Source: VXYL01 sp965116935 (GTDB taxonomy: Bacteria > Pseudomonadota > Gammaproteobacteria > Pseudomonadales > Azotimanducaceae). From it: DNA of 64,000 nucleotides. Below the pieces are notes generated by a model, which worked only from the letters and a program-made list of their open reading frames with translations, made no database searches and was not told the origin of the DNA. A program made the translations under genes and the position numbers. Position 1 is the first letter of the stretch. Every line of letters starts with the position of its first letter. Positions 57,184-64,000 of the stretch are shown one piece after another. Location of the stretch: assembly GCA_965116935.1 (NCBI GenBank), contig OZ220737.1:2914001-2978000 (forward strand), written 5' to 3'.

Positions 57184-57260
57184 GTTGGTTCCTCGGCAAA
57201 AAGAGCGGGTGCGTTGTCGGGTGAGGTCCTTGGGCTGGGAGAAGGAGGCGAGGTGGCGCC

Positions 57261-57500
57261 TTAGCTGGAACTGGCGGACGCCTCCTGACGCTCTGCAAGC
57301 ACGGCGCGAAGCCGATCGAGATTGAGATCGATCTTCGCCTGCGCCGACCATTGCGCCTGCTCGGAGTTGACGGCGTTCACGTTCTCGAACGTGGCAAGCG
57401 TCCCAAGCCGCCGCCGCGGCCCAAACACCGTCAGCGTGCGCCCCTCGACTTCCCACTGAAAGTCGCCATAGACGCCGCCGTAAGAGCCCCCCATCTCCAT
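57261..57500 (-). CDS. small hypothetical protein
   Basis: This 79-residue acidic, soluble protein begins MEMGGSYGGVYGDFQWEVEG and then has RTLTVFGPRRRLGTLATFEN, a beta-hairpin-like stretch. A helix with QAKIDLNLDRLRAVLAERQE follows, and the protein ends in a Ser-rich tail. I do not recognise a family. The codon pattern and its position 77 bases upstream of a crotonase on the same strand support a real gene. An upstream GTG-initiated form reaching 57617 is possible but crosses a repeat-rich border. Confidence 0.55.
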   Translation of the reverse strand: MEMGGSYGGVYGDFQWEVEGRTLTVFGPRRRLGTLATFENVNAVNSEQAQWSAQAKIDLNLDRLRAVLAERQEASASSS

Positions 57501-57605
57501 GCGGCCATGATATGCGCGGTTCCAAAGGGACTTCAAACCGAGATCAAGTCCACCGGCGTTCCCCCTCCGGCGATCCTGCGGGCTGGCGCCTTTGCCCGGC
57601 TCGTG

Positions 57606-57698
57606 GGGGCGACGCATGCGTCGCCCCTACGGTGGCGAGGTGGAACGAGGAACCACCCTGGATTGCACGGCCCCGTAGGGGCGACGCATGCGTCGCCC
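57606..57698. repeat. two copies of the GGGGCGACGCA/TGCGTCGCCCC palindrome
   Basis: 57606-57627 is a perfect 22-base palindrome, and 57679-57698 repeats its central 20 bases exactly. Each copy is bordered by CTACGG or CGTAGG, as in the other GTAGGGGC-type elements. They fill the gap between the small hypothetical gene and the luciferase-like oxidoreductase. Confidence 0.8.
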
Positions 57699-57711
57699 TT
57701 TCTCGGAGCGC

Positions 57712-58575
57712 TCACCCCTTCACCGCGGCAACGACCTCGGCGTAGCGATCCAGTGCCGGGAGGACCTGCTCCGGCCCAGCGGCGGGCAGGCCAAAGACCA
57801 CATGGTCGAACCCTTGCCCAATGCGTCCCCGCACTTGCTCCGCATCCGGCGGAGCGCCGAAGAGGGCAAGGTCCGGGTCTTCCACCTTGCGGTCCTTCTT
57901 CGCCATCGCTTCGCGCAGCCGATCCATGTTGCCTGAGCCCAGCCCACCGATAGGGAGCCAGCCGTCGGCGTAGTCGGCGATGCGGTCGAATACCCACCTC
58001 GAGTTGGCGCCGATCCACACCGGCGGGCCGCCTTCCTGCACGGGTTTGGGCCAAGACCAGATGGGATCGAAGTCCACATGCTCGCCGTGGAACTCGGCAT
58101 CCTCCATGTTCCAGATGGCGCGCATGGCCAGCACCTTCTCGCGCGTGATGGCCCAGCGGTTCGGGTAGTTGGCGCCGTGGTTCTCCATTTCCTCGCGGTT
58201 CCAGCCGGCGCCGATGCCGAGGATGACCCGACCGCCGGAAATGGTGTCGAGAGAGGCGATTTCCTTGGCGGTGGTGATGGGGTCGCGCTCGATGACGAGG
58301 CAAATGCCGGTGCCGAGGCGGATTCGCTCCGTAACCGCAGCTGCGGCGGCGAGCGCCACGAAGGGATCGTGGGCGTGCCAGTAATCCCGCGAGAGATCGC
58401 CGCCGCCGGGAAACGGCGTCTTGCGACTCGCCGGGATGTGCGTGTGTTCGGGGAAGAACATCATGTCGAAGCCGCGCTCTTCGGCGGCGAGCGCGAGTTC
58501 CACGGGGCCGATCGAGTAATCGGTGGGGAACATGCTGACGCCGAACTGCACCTGGTCGATTCCCTTGAACGCCAT
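57712..58575 (-). CDS. LLM class F420-type oxidoreductase
   Basis: This 287-residue TIM-barrel protein belongs to the luciferase-like monooxygenase superfamily, F420-dependent subgroup (TIGR-type LLM F420). Seen are FPTDYSIGPVELALAAEERG and FDMMFFPEHTHIPASR near the N-terminus, AVTERIRLGTGICLVIERDP near residue 80, SGGRVILGIGAGWNREEMEN near 110, and GGPPVWIGANSRWVFDRIAD near 190. Deazaflavin F420 is the usual cofactor in this subgroup, but FMN use cannot be excluded. The start at 58575 (MAFKGIDQVQFGVSMF) is clear. A second, more distant member lies at 61182. Confidence 0.88.
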   Translation of the reverse strand: MAFKGIDQVQFGVSMFPTDYSIGPVELALAAEERGFDMMFFPEHTHIPASRKTPFPGGGDLSRDYWHAHDPFVALAAAAAVTERIRLGTGICLVIERDPITTAKEIASLDTISGGRVILGIGAGWNREEMENHGANYPNRWAITREKVLAMRAIWNMEDAEFHGEHVDFDPIWSWPKPVQEGGPPVWIGANSRWVFDRIADYADGWLPIGGLGSGNMDRLREAMAKKDRKVEDPDLALFGAPPDAEQVRGRIGQGFDHVVFGLPAAGPEQVLPALDRYAEVVAAVKG

Positions 58576-58693
58576 CGCTTCTCTCCGTTTGGTAGTGGAC
58601 TGCCTGTTGACTTGGGCGGGTGTCCGCCCCTCCTTGGCGCCGTTTGGGCGCGCACCTGCGCTTGGCCCGCCCTCGCGGGCGAGCGGAACTCGA

Positions 58694-59473
58694 TCAGGGA
58701 AACTCGCCGTGCCGCCCGGCGCCTTCGAGAAAGCGGCTGGCGCCGTGGATGGTCTCGCCGGACTTGATCACTTCGCGACCGAGCAGCGTTTCGTGCTGCA
58801 ACGCCTCTTCCATCGGCCTTCCCCATTGGGCAAGTACCGAACGGCGGTCGCTTCTCATGCAGCGGGGCGGGAACTTGGTGAGCTGTTCGGCGAGTTCGAT
58901 GGCGCCATGCAACGCTTCGCCGTCTTCGGTTATGCGGTTGGCGAGGCCCATCTGCTTCGCCTCTTCGCCGCCCACGCCACGGCCCGTGAGAATCATGTCG
59001 AGAGCGTGGCTCTGGCCGATCAGGCGGGGCAGACGCACCGTGCCGCCGTCCACCAAAGGCACGCCCCAGCGGCGGCAATAGACGCCGAAGGTTGCGCTGC
59101 GGGCCGCGACTCGAAGGTCGCACCAGAGCGCGAGTTCCAAGCCGCCGGCGACGGCAAAGCCTTCCACCGCGGCGATCACCGGCTTGGACAGCGTCATGCG
59201 CGTGGGGCCGAGGGGGCCGTCGCCGTCGAGCGTCACGCGGTTGCCGGCGCCGGTGGCGACGGCCTTGAGATCGGCGCCGGCGCAGAAATGTCCGCCGGCG
59301 CCGGTGAGCACGGCTACCTGCTGCTGGCGATTGGCGTCGAAGGCCCGGAACGCTTCGGACAGGCCGCGCGCGGTCTCGAAATCCACCGCGTTGCGGGCAT
59401 GTTGCCGATCGATGGTGATGATGACGAGGTCGCCGTGCTTTTCGACGCGAACGGGATCGGATTGGGTAGTCAT
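58694..59473 (-). CDS. crotonase/enoyl-CoA hydratase family protein
   Basis: This 259-residue crotonase has VIITIDRQHARNAVDFETAR near residue 13, GAGGHFCAGADLKAVATGAG near 58, and AVEGFAVAGGLELALWCDLR near 100. The RRWGVPLVDGGTVRLPRLIG segment bears the expected acid region. The start at 59473 (MTTQSDPVRVEKHGDLV) follows a short leader. It sits between an LLM oxidoreductase (same strand, 118 bases downstream) and the divergent AhpD-like gene, in a neighbourhood that looks like degradation of a hydrophobic substrate. Substrate assignment is not possible. Confidence 0.92.
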   Translation of the reverse strand: MTTQSDPVRVEKHGDLVIITIDRQHARNAVDFETARGLSEAFRAFDANRQQQVAVLTGAGGHFCAGADLKAVATGAGNRVTLDGDGPLGPTRMTLSKPVIAAVEGFAVAGGLELALWCDLRVAARSATFGVYCRRWGVPLVDGGTVRLPRLIGQSHALDMILTGRGVGGEEAKQMGLANRITEDGEALHGAIELAEQLTKFPPRCMRSDRRSVLAQWGRPMEEALQHETLLGREVIKSGETIHGASRFLEGAGRHGEFP

Positions 59474-59556
59474 TTGCCGCGGCTCTGGTTCGTTCAGTGG
59501 CTATAGTATCCGTAGGGGCGAGCCTTGTGGTCGCGCGCCCTTGCGCGGGCGCGTTG

Positions 59557-59578
59557 GCAGTTCGCTTACGCGAACTGC
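59557..59578. repeat. dispersed palindrome, family A (GCAGTTCGC-TTAC-GCGAACTGC)
   Basis: Perfect 9-base arms with a 4-base loop follow GGGCGCGTTG. The upstream bases GTAGGGGCGAGCCTTGTGGT (59511-59530) also match the left end of the element at 9253, so two repeat families are fused here between divergent genes. Confidence 0.8.
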
Positions 59579-59646
59579 TACGAAGCGAAGTTCGTTGCAG
59601 CGAAACGGGCGAGGAAAGCCTTGGCCCTTAAGAAAAGGAGAAGCAC

Positions 59647-60198
59647 ATGCGTCTTGACAGTCCGAGGGTAGCGCCGGTTGCCGAAGCCGATTGGAACGAC
59701 GCGCAGCGCGAAGTGATGAAGCCGTTCGTGGCCCAGGGGCGAGTGTTCAACGTCTTCGCCTCGCTGCTGAACCACCCGGACCTGTTCCGGCGCTGGCTGG
59801 TGTTTGCCAACCACATCCTCGGCAAGTCCACGCTCAGCTTGCGGGATCGGGAAATCCTCATCCTGCGCATCGGACATTTGGCGGATTGCGGCTATGAGTG
59901 GGCGCAGCATGTCGGCATCGCCAAGCAAGCGGGCATGTCGGACGACGAGATTCGTGCCGTGCGCGCTGGGGCGGACGCGGGTAACTGGAAGGCGAACGAG
60001 CAGGCGCTGCTCCGCGCCACGGACGAACTGAAGGCCGACACGCACCTTTCGGACGGCACCTGGGCAGCCCTGGCGGCCCACTACGACACGCAGCAGATCA
60101 TGGACATCGTGTTCACGGTGGGGCAATACAACATGCTGGCGATGGCGCTCAACTCCCTCGGCGTGCAACTCGACGAAGGCTTGGCCGCGGACGTGTGA
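59647..60198 (+). CDS. carboxymuconolactone decarboxylase/AhpD-like protein
   Basis: This 183-residue all-helical protein of the CMD/AhpD superfamily shows the usual order. LNHPDLFRRWLVFANHILGK is followed by LSLRDREILILRIGHLADCG, then the YEWAQHVGIAKQAGMSDDEI helix with the conserved Glu and His, and IMDIVFTVGQYNMLAMALNS near the end. The CxxC of peroxidase-active AhpD is not present, since only one Cys is seen, so a decarboxylase-like or other role is more likely. A strong AAAGGAG lies 6 bases before the ATG. It is divergent from the crotonase at 58694. Confidence 0.9.
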   Translation: MRLDSPRVAPVAEADWNDAQREVMKPFVAQGRVFNVFASLLNHPDLFRRWLVFANHILGKSTLSLRDREILILRIGHLADCGYEWAQHVGIAKQAGMSDDEIRAVRAGADAGNWKANEQALLRATDELKADTHLSDGTWAALAAHYDTQQIMDIVFTVGQYNMLAMALNSLGVQLDEGLAADV

Positions 60199-60647
60199 GT
60201 AGGCGTTGCGGCGCGGTTTGCGTGATAGGACGGCTTGGGCTAGGAGGCTGCGCCGTAGAAACGGCGCAGCCTCCTAGCCGAAGTGGTGAGCGAATGCGAA
60301 CCCGGAGGCCAGCAGTTCGCGTAGCGAACTGCCAACGCGCCCGTCAGGGCGCGCTAGCCGTAGCTGCGAGCTAACGCGAGCACCAAGGCCAGCAGTTCGC
60401 GCTAGCGAATTGCCGACGCGCCCTTCAGGGCGGGCTAAGGAGCGTCAAATGGGCGTAGGCGCGGTCGGAAGAGCGCGTGCGCCACATCCGCATTCTGGCC
60501 CCCGAAACCCCCGATTTTGGGTAGAACGGTATCCTGGGCGTCACCTTTCGTAACAATTTGTGCAAAAAACCTGTTGAATGGCAGGCGGGATTGGGCGATT
60601 ATCCGAGCCATGAAGAGCAGCGACTGACGGGGAAACCGCGCGGGCAG
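60199..60647. repeat. intergenic region with an 18-base hairpin and two family A palindromes
   Basis: A perfect 18-base inverted repeat (60238-60255 and 60262-60279, loop TAGAAA) follows the CMD-like gene. Two family A palindromes come next at 60312-60332 (loop GTA) and 60392-60413 (loop GCTA, one G-T in the stem). Both are in the inverted orientation, with GCCAACGCGCC-type flanks. Related half-sequences of the hairpin occur near 2803-2820 and 51401-51420. No gene is seen in these 449 bases. Confidence 0.8.
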
Positions 60648-61067
60648 ATGCATTACGCCAACGCAATCATCAGTTTCGTCTTGGTGCTGGCCGCCTTGGT
60701 CCACTTTGACAGTCCCGCTGAATCCGCCATGTTCGTTCTCGGCGCCGTGCTCGCCGCCATCGCCCTCAAGCACTGGCTCCACGCTCGCATGGTTGGCCTG
60801 TTGGCGGTCATCACCACCGGTGCCATGTTCTTCTTCTTCGCCTCCTTCTTTCGCCTCACGCCCACGCTGCAGCCAGACTGGTATTGGCAAGGACAACAGG
60901 CCGTGCATGTGGCCAGCCTCCTGTTCGCTGGCTTTGCCATGATCCCGGTGCTGACGGAGTTCAGTTGTCGAATGAAGGCAAGCGAAGACTGTCCGCTGAC
61001 GCGCCGGGCAGAGGTGGCGAAAGTCGCCAAGGAACAGAAATCCAGCGTCGCCTCCGTCCGCTCCTGA
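60648..61067 (+). CDS. small integral membrane protein of unknown function
   Basis: This 139-residue protein has four hydrophobic segments (IISFVLVLAALVHF, AMFVLGAVLAAIALKHW, LLAVITTGAMFFFFASFF, VASLLFAGFAMIPVLTEF) and a charged C-terminal tail. The start at 60648 (MHYANAIIS) places the first helix at the N-terminus, and longer frames upstream include repeat-like sequence. I do not recognise a family. The membrane topology and the regular amphipathic loops support a real gene. It converges with the LLM gene at 61182. Confidence 0.6.
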   Translation: MHYANAIISFVLVLAALVHFDSPAESAMFVLGAVLAAIALKHWLHARMVGLLAVITTGAMFFFFASFFRLTPTLQPDWYWQGQQAVHVASLLFAGFAMIPVLTEFSCRMKASEDCPLTRRAEVAKVAKEQKSSVASVRS

Positions 61068-61135
61068 CCCAACCCTCCCTACCGATTTCCCTCGGCCTCC
61101 CACTTCCCGGAAGCCCGCGCAAGAGAACCCGTAGG

Positions 61136-61165
61136 CCAGCCGTTCGCGTAGCGAACTGCCGACGC
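61136..61165. repeat. dispersed palindrome, family A
   Basis: GGCCAGCCGTTCGCGTAGCG followed by AACTGCCGACG has a GTTCGC-GTA-GCGAAC core (61142-61156) with one mismatch outside it. It lies between the convergent membrane-protein and LLM genes. Confidence 0.7.
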
Positions 61166-61181
61166 CCGCAAGGGCGCGCGT

Positions 61182-62129
61182 TCAACCCCGTTCGCGCCGG
61201 ACGGCCGGTATCACCTCCTCCAGCCAAGCCGACAGGGCGTTCTCGTCCCACGGTGCCCTGAGCGCGATGTTGACCTCGTCCGCTCCGGCATCCAGTAGTG
61301 CCATCACGCGGTCTAGCCCTTCGGAAGGCGTGCAGATCAGCGCTCCCGCCTCGGTCCGCGCCGCGCCGGCGCCCCAGTCCTGGCGGAACTTCTCGCGCTG
61401 GCGTGCAAGTCCCAACTCGTCCATCGACATGTAGAAGGCGAGGTTGGCGGCGCGCCGGATTTCTGCGGGGTCGCGCCCGTCCTCCTCGCACCAGTGGTCC
61501 AGCACCTGGCTCAGGCGATGGAACTCCTCGGCACTGACATAGGCGGCGTTCCAGCCGTCCGCGCGGCGGGCCGCGATTTCGAGCGTGCGCTTCTCCCCAC
61601 GGCCGCCGATCCAGATGGGCATGCGCGCCTGCACGGGACGCGGGCGGCAAGTGGCGTCGTCCACCTGAAAGTGCTTGCCGGAGAAGGTGGTGCGGTCTTC
61701 CGTGAGCATCCGCCGGACGATCTCTGTGGCCTCGTCGAGCATGTCGAGGCGAGTGCCGATGTCGGGGAAGACATAGCCGTAGGCGCTTGCCTCCTGAATG
61801 TGCCAGCCGGCACCGAGGCCGAGCTCAAAGCGCCCGCCGCTGATGTGGTCGAGCGTCGTCGCGGCCTTCGCCAGCAACGCAGGGTTGCGATAGCCCACGT
61901 AGAAGACCAGGCAGCCGATGCGGGCCTGCTTGGTTTCCGCCGCCAGTGCCCCAAGCGTTGCCACGGCCTCGAAATGCGCGCCTTCGCCGTTCTGCCAGGG
62001 CGCTTCGTAGAAATGGTCCCAAGTGGAAATCCAGTCCACCCCAGCGCCATCGAGCCGTCGCCAGAGTGCCCGCAGATCGTCCATGGCGATGAACTGCTGC
62101 CCCACGTGAACGCCGAGAGAAATGCCCAT
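61182..62129 (-). CDS. LLM class F420-type oxidoreductase
   Basis: This 315-residue luciferase-like oxidoreductase has ALWRRLDGAGVDWISTWDHF near residue 22, ETKQARIGCLVFYVGYRNPA near 70, and ISGGRFELGLGAGWHIQEAS near 98. MPIWIGGRGEKRTLEIAARR comes near 170. The C-terminal EGLDRVMALLDAGADEVNIA segment also fits F420-dependent members. It is only distantly related to the protein at 57712. The start at 62129 is MGISLGVHVGQQFIAMD. The many CoA enzymes nearby suggest a catabolic setting. Cofactor choice should be tested. Confidence 0.88.
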   Translation of the reverse strand: MGISLGVHVGQQFIAMDDLRALWRRLDGAGVDWISTWDHFYEAPWQNGEGAHFEAVATLGALAAETKQARIGCLVFYVGYRNPALLAKAATTLDHISGGRFELGLGAGWHIQEASAYGYVFPDIGTRLDMLDEATEIVRRMLTEDRTTFSGKHFQVDDATCRPRPVQARMPIWIGGRGEKRTLEIAARRADGWNAAYVSAEEFHRLSQVLDHWCEEDGRDPAEIRRAANLAFYMSMDELGLARQREKFRQDWGAGAARTEAGALICTPSEGLDRVMALLDAGADEVNIALRAPWDENALSAWLEEVIPAVRRERG

Positions 62130-62510
62130 GCGCTGGCCGACCGTTTCTTCTGGTAAGGGGCGATCCTAGCAGGCAAGCCGGACTTGTGATGGGAACTCGG
62201 AGGGAAGGCATCCTGCCTTCCCTGGCGCCGACAGGCGCCTTCCTTTCCAGATCCCTGTCAGCATGCCGGAGGGCGCGCAGGGAAGGCAGAATGCCTTCCC
62301 TCCAAAGGCCCGCCTTGTTCATGTGATTGCAGCCGGACTTGGGAAAGCGCAAGCCAGCCGAGTGCCGACTTACGTGACGGGACGGCCTGGGCGGGGTTCA
62401 GGCGGCGGTGCGTAGCGCTTGCGGAAGGCGGGCCGAACGGAAGGCACACTGCCTCCCGCTGACTGGCTCATAGAACGAAGGGCAGCCAGTTCGCCCAGCG
62501 ACCTGCCCCG
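62130..62510. repeat. intergenic region with mirror-image family B palindromes (GGGAAGGCA type)
   Basis: 62199-62224 and 62278-62303 are 26-base reverse complements at 25 positions. Each contains GGGAAGGCA-NNN-TGCCTTCCC. Between them GGCGCC-GACA-GGCGCC (62224-62239) forms another dyad. A weaker copy (GGAAGGCACACTGCCTCCC) lies near 62440. No gene is seen in the 381 bases between the LLM gene start and the RND stop. Confidence 0.8.
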
Positions 62511-64000
62511 TCAGCCCGTGCCGGCTGGCTCCGCAGACGTTGGCGTGGCCACCGGCACTGCCGGCTCAAGCGGCCTCGTTCGGCGTTTTCTGAGCCACGC
62601 GGTACGCGCACGCAGCTTCGCTGGGAGGGCCAGCATGGCGGGCGTTGCCACCAACGTAAGCAGGGTGGCGAAGCTGAGCCCCGAGACGATGGCTTGGGAG
62701 AGCGGCACCCAGAAGCTGGATGTTGCGCTGCCGTACACGATGTCGCGGCTCACCAGATCGACCGAGAAGTTGGCGGCAAGGGGCAGCAGGCCGAACACGG
62801 TGGTCACCGTCGTCAGCAACACGGGGCGCAGGCGCTGGGCACCCGTGCGCACGATCAGAGAGAGGTCGTCCAGCTCCGGGTGGTTGCGTTTCAGCACGTT
62901 GTACGTGTCGATGAGCACGATGTTGTTGTTCACCACGATGCCGGCGAGGGCGACGACTCCAATGCCCGTCATCACCGCGCTGAACGGCGTGTTGGTGACC
63001 AGCAGCCCGAGCAGCACCCCGGCTGTGGACATCACCACCGCCGCCAGGATTACCGCGCTCTGATAGAGGCTGTTGAACTGCGTCACCAGCAGCACGAACA
63101 TGAGCAAGAGCGACATCAGGAAGGCGAAGGAGACGAACTCCATCGACTGCTGCTGTTCCTCGTTGGCGCCGCGGAACGTGATGTCCACCCGCGAATCGAG
63201 GCCGGCCCCGTCGAGCCAAGCCTGGATTTCCTTCACCTTGTCGTCCGCCAGCACGCCCGGTGCCACGTTTGCCCGAACGAACTCCACCACGCGCCCGTCG
63301 ATGCGCTCGATGTTGTCGACATAGGCGGCCGGCGTTCTGGTGACGAAGTTGCTGATGGGGACGCGCCCGCGCGTCGTGTTGATGGTCAGGTCGTCGAGGG
63401 CGTCGAGGCCCCGGCTGTCGCTCGGAAAGCGAACGCGGATGTCCACGGCGTCGTCAGCGGTATCCGGGCGGTATTCGCCTACCTTCACGCCCGCAGTCAC
63501 CAGCTGCACGCCGACACCGACCAGGGTCACGTCCGCGCCGTAGAGCGCCGCCTGCGCCCGATCCACGGCCAGCCGCCACTCGACGCCTGGCACCGCCCGG
63601 GTGTCTTCGATGTCGCGCAGCCCATCCACTTCCGTGTCGAGGTGCTCGCGCACTCGCCTGACCACGGGATCGAGCAACTCGGCGTTGTTGGAGGAGAACT
63701 GGATCTGCACCGGCTTGCCCACCGGTGGCCCCTCCTCCTGCTCGCGCACCTCCACCAGAATGCCGGCAAGGTCTGCCGTGCGCTGGCGCAGAAGTTCGAG
63801 AATCTCCCTGCCGGACATGTCGCGCTCGTCGGGAGGATGCAGTTCGAAGTTGAGCGAGCCGATGATGTCAGGGGCGCTCGAGCCGCCGTTGAAGCCGCCG
63901 CCGAAGGAACTGCCGGTGCTGGTCCACAGATTGACGTCCTTGATGCCGGGAACGTCCACCACCCGCTGCTCCACTTCCTGCACCAGCCGGAACCCCTCCT
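62511..64000 (-). CDS. RND family efflux permease (C-terminal part, cut by window)
   Basis: The reading frame is open to the window edge and gives about 495 residues of a tripartite-type RND pump. It covers the second large periplasmic part (FRLVQEVEQRVVDVPGIKDV and GSLNFELHPPDERDMSGREI) and the docking segment (VDIRVRFPSDSRGLDALDDL). The last six membrane helices follow, with FVSFAFLMSLLLMFVLLVTQ, GVVALAGIVVNNNIVLIDTY, and RPVLLTTVTTVFGLLPLAAN. The helix order and the VALAGIVVNNNIVLIDTYN motif are those of the HAE/AcrB-like superfamily, probably of the MMPL-distinct export type. The start and N-terminal half lie beyond 64000. The substrate is unknown. Confidence 0.92.
   Translation of the reverse strand, partial: EGFRLVQEVEQRVVDVPGIKDVNLWTSTGSSFGGGFNGGSSAPDIIGSLNFELHPPDERDMSGREILELLRQRTADLAGILVEVREQEEGPPVGKPVQIQFSSNNAELLDPVVRRVREHLDTEVDGLRDIEDTRAVPGVEWRLAVDRAQAALYGADVTLVGVGVQLVTAGVKVGEYRPDTADDAVDIRVRFPSDSRGLDALDDLTINTTRGRVPISNFVTRTPAAYVDNIERIDGRVVEFVRANVAPGVLADDKVKEIQAWLDGAGLDSRVDITFRGANEEQQQSMEFVSFAFLMSLLLMFVLLVTQFNSLYQSAVILAAVVMSTAGVLLGLLVTNTPFSAVMTGIGVVALAGIVVNNNIVLIDTYNVLKRNHPELDDLSLIVRTGAQRLRPVLLTTVTTVFGLLPLAANFSVDLVSRDIVYGSATSSFWVPLSQAIVSGLSFATLLTLVATPAMLALPAKLRARTAWLRKRRTRPLEPAVPVATPTSAEPAGTG

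Overview
The window is GC-rich chromosomal DNA that reads as a gammaproteobacterium. The signs are a DUF1820 protein beside miaB, a DUF349 protein, TtcA, a tesA/ybbA/ybbP divergent cluster and a complete System I cytochrome c maturation operon. Many crotonases, SDRs, an aminoglycoside-phosphotransferase-like protein, two phytanoyl-CoA dioxygenase-like proteins and two luciferase-like (F420-type) oxidoreductases suggest a metabolically broad, probably marine or host-associated heterotroph. That lifestyle is inference. No rRNA, convincing tRNA, CRISPR array or intact insertion sequence was seen.

Layout. 1-16.9 kb: tRNA modification (miaB, cut by the window edge), acyl-CoA and fatty-acid type enzymes, a CDGSH iron-sulfur protein, the DUF349 protein, an alkyladenine glycosylase-like gene, a GIN-domain lipoprotein, a class III aminotransferase divergent from a phosphotransferase, a small membrane protein and a MerR-type regulator. 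17.2-18.9 kb: a compact two-gene restriction-modification pair (C5 methyltransferase plus a PD-(D/E)XK protein). 19-24.9 kb: dihydroorotase, then a translationally coupled cluster of a branched-chain-type binding protein, a 29-codon micro-ORF, a HAMP sensor with no output domain and an OFA-type MFS transporter, then a metallophosphoesterase. 24.9-26.5 kb: a decayed accessory stretch with a fragment of ccmI and two broken genes. 26.5-33.5 kb: ccmABCDEFGHI, all on the minus strand with stop/start overlaps. 33.6-38.6 kb: ttcA, ybbP, ybbA, tesA. 39-42.4 kb: a protein with a tandemly duplicated DUF4351-like unit and an MmeI-like type IIL restriction-modification enzyme with a one-base frameshift near its N-terminus. 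42.7-55.3 kb: PhyH dioxygenases, a Uma2 nuclease, coupled bolA/trhO, a PP2C phosphatase, yaaA, a large ankyrin protein, a CNNM/CorC-like membrane protein, a secreted nuclease with an Excalibur domain, a second metallophosphoesterase and a secreted propeller-like protein. 55.3-64 kb: SDR, crotonases, luciferase-like oxidoreductases, an AhpD/CMD-like protein, a small membrane protein and the C-terminal part of an RND permease that leaves the window.

A striking general property is the density of short palindromic repeats between genes. At least four families recur, with arms that covary in sequence, often as mirror-image pairs. Three independent one-base shifts (about 10.11, 26.19 and 39.72 kb) break otherwise good reading frames. 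They may be real decay or assembly indels.
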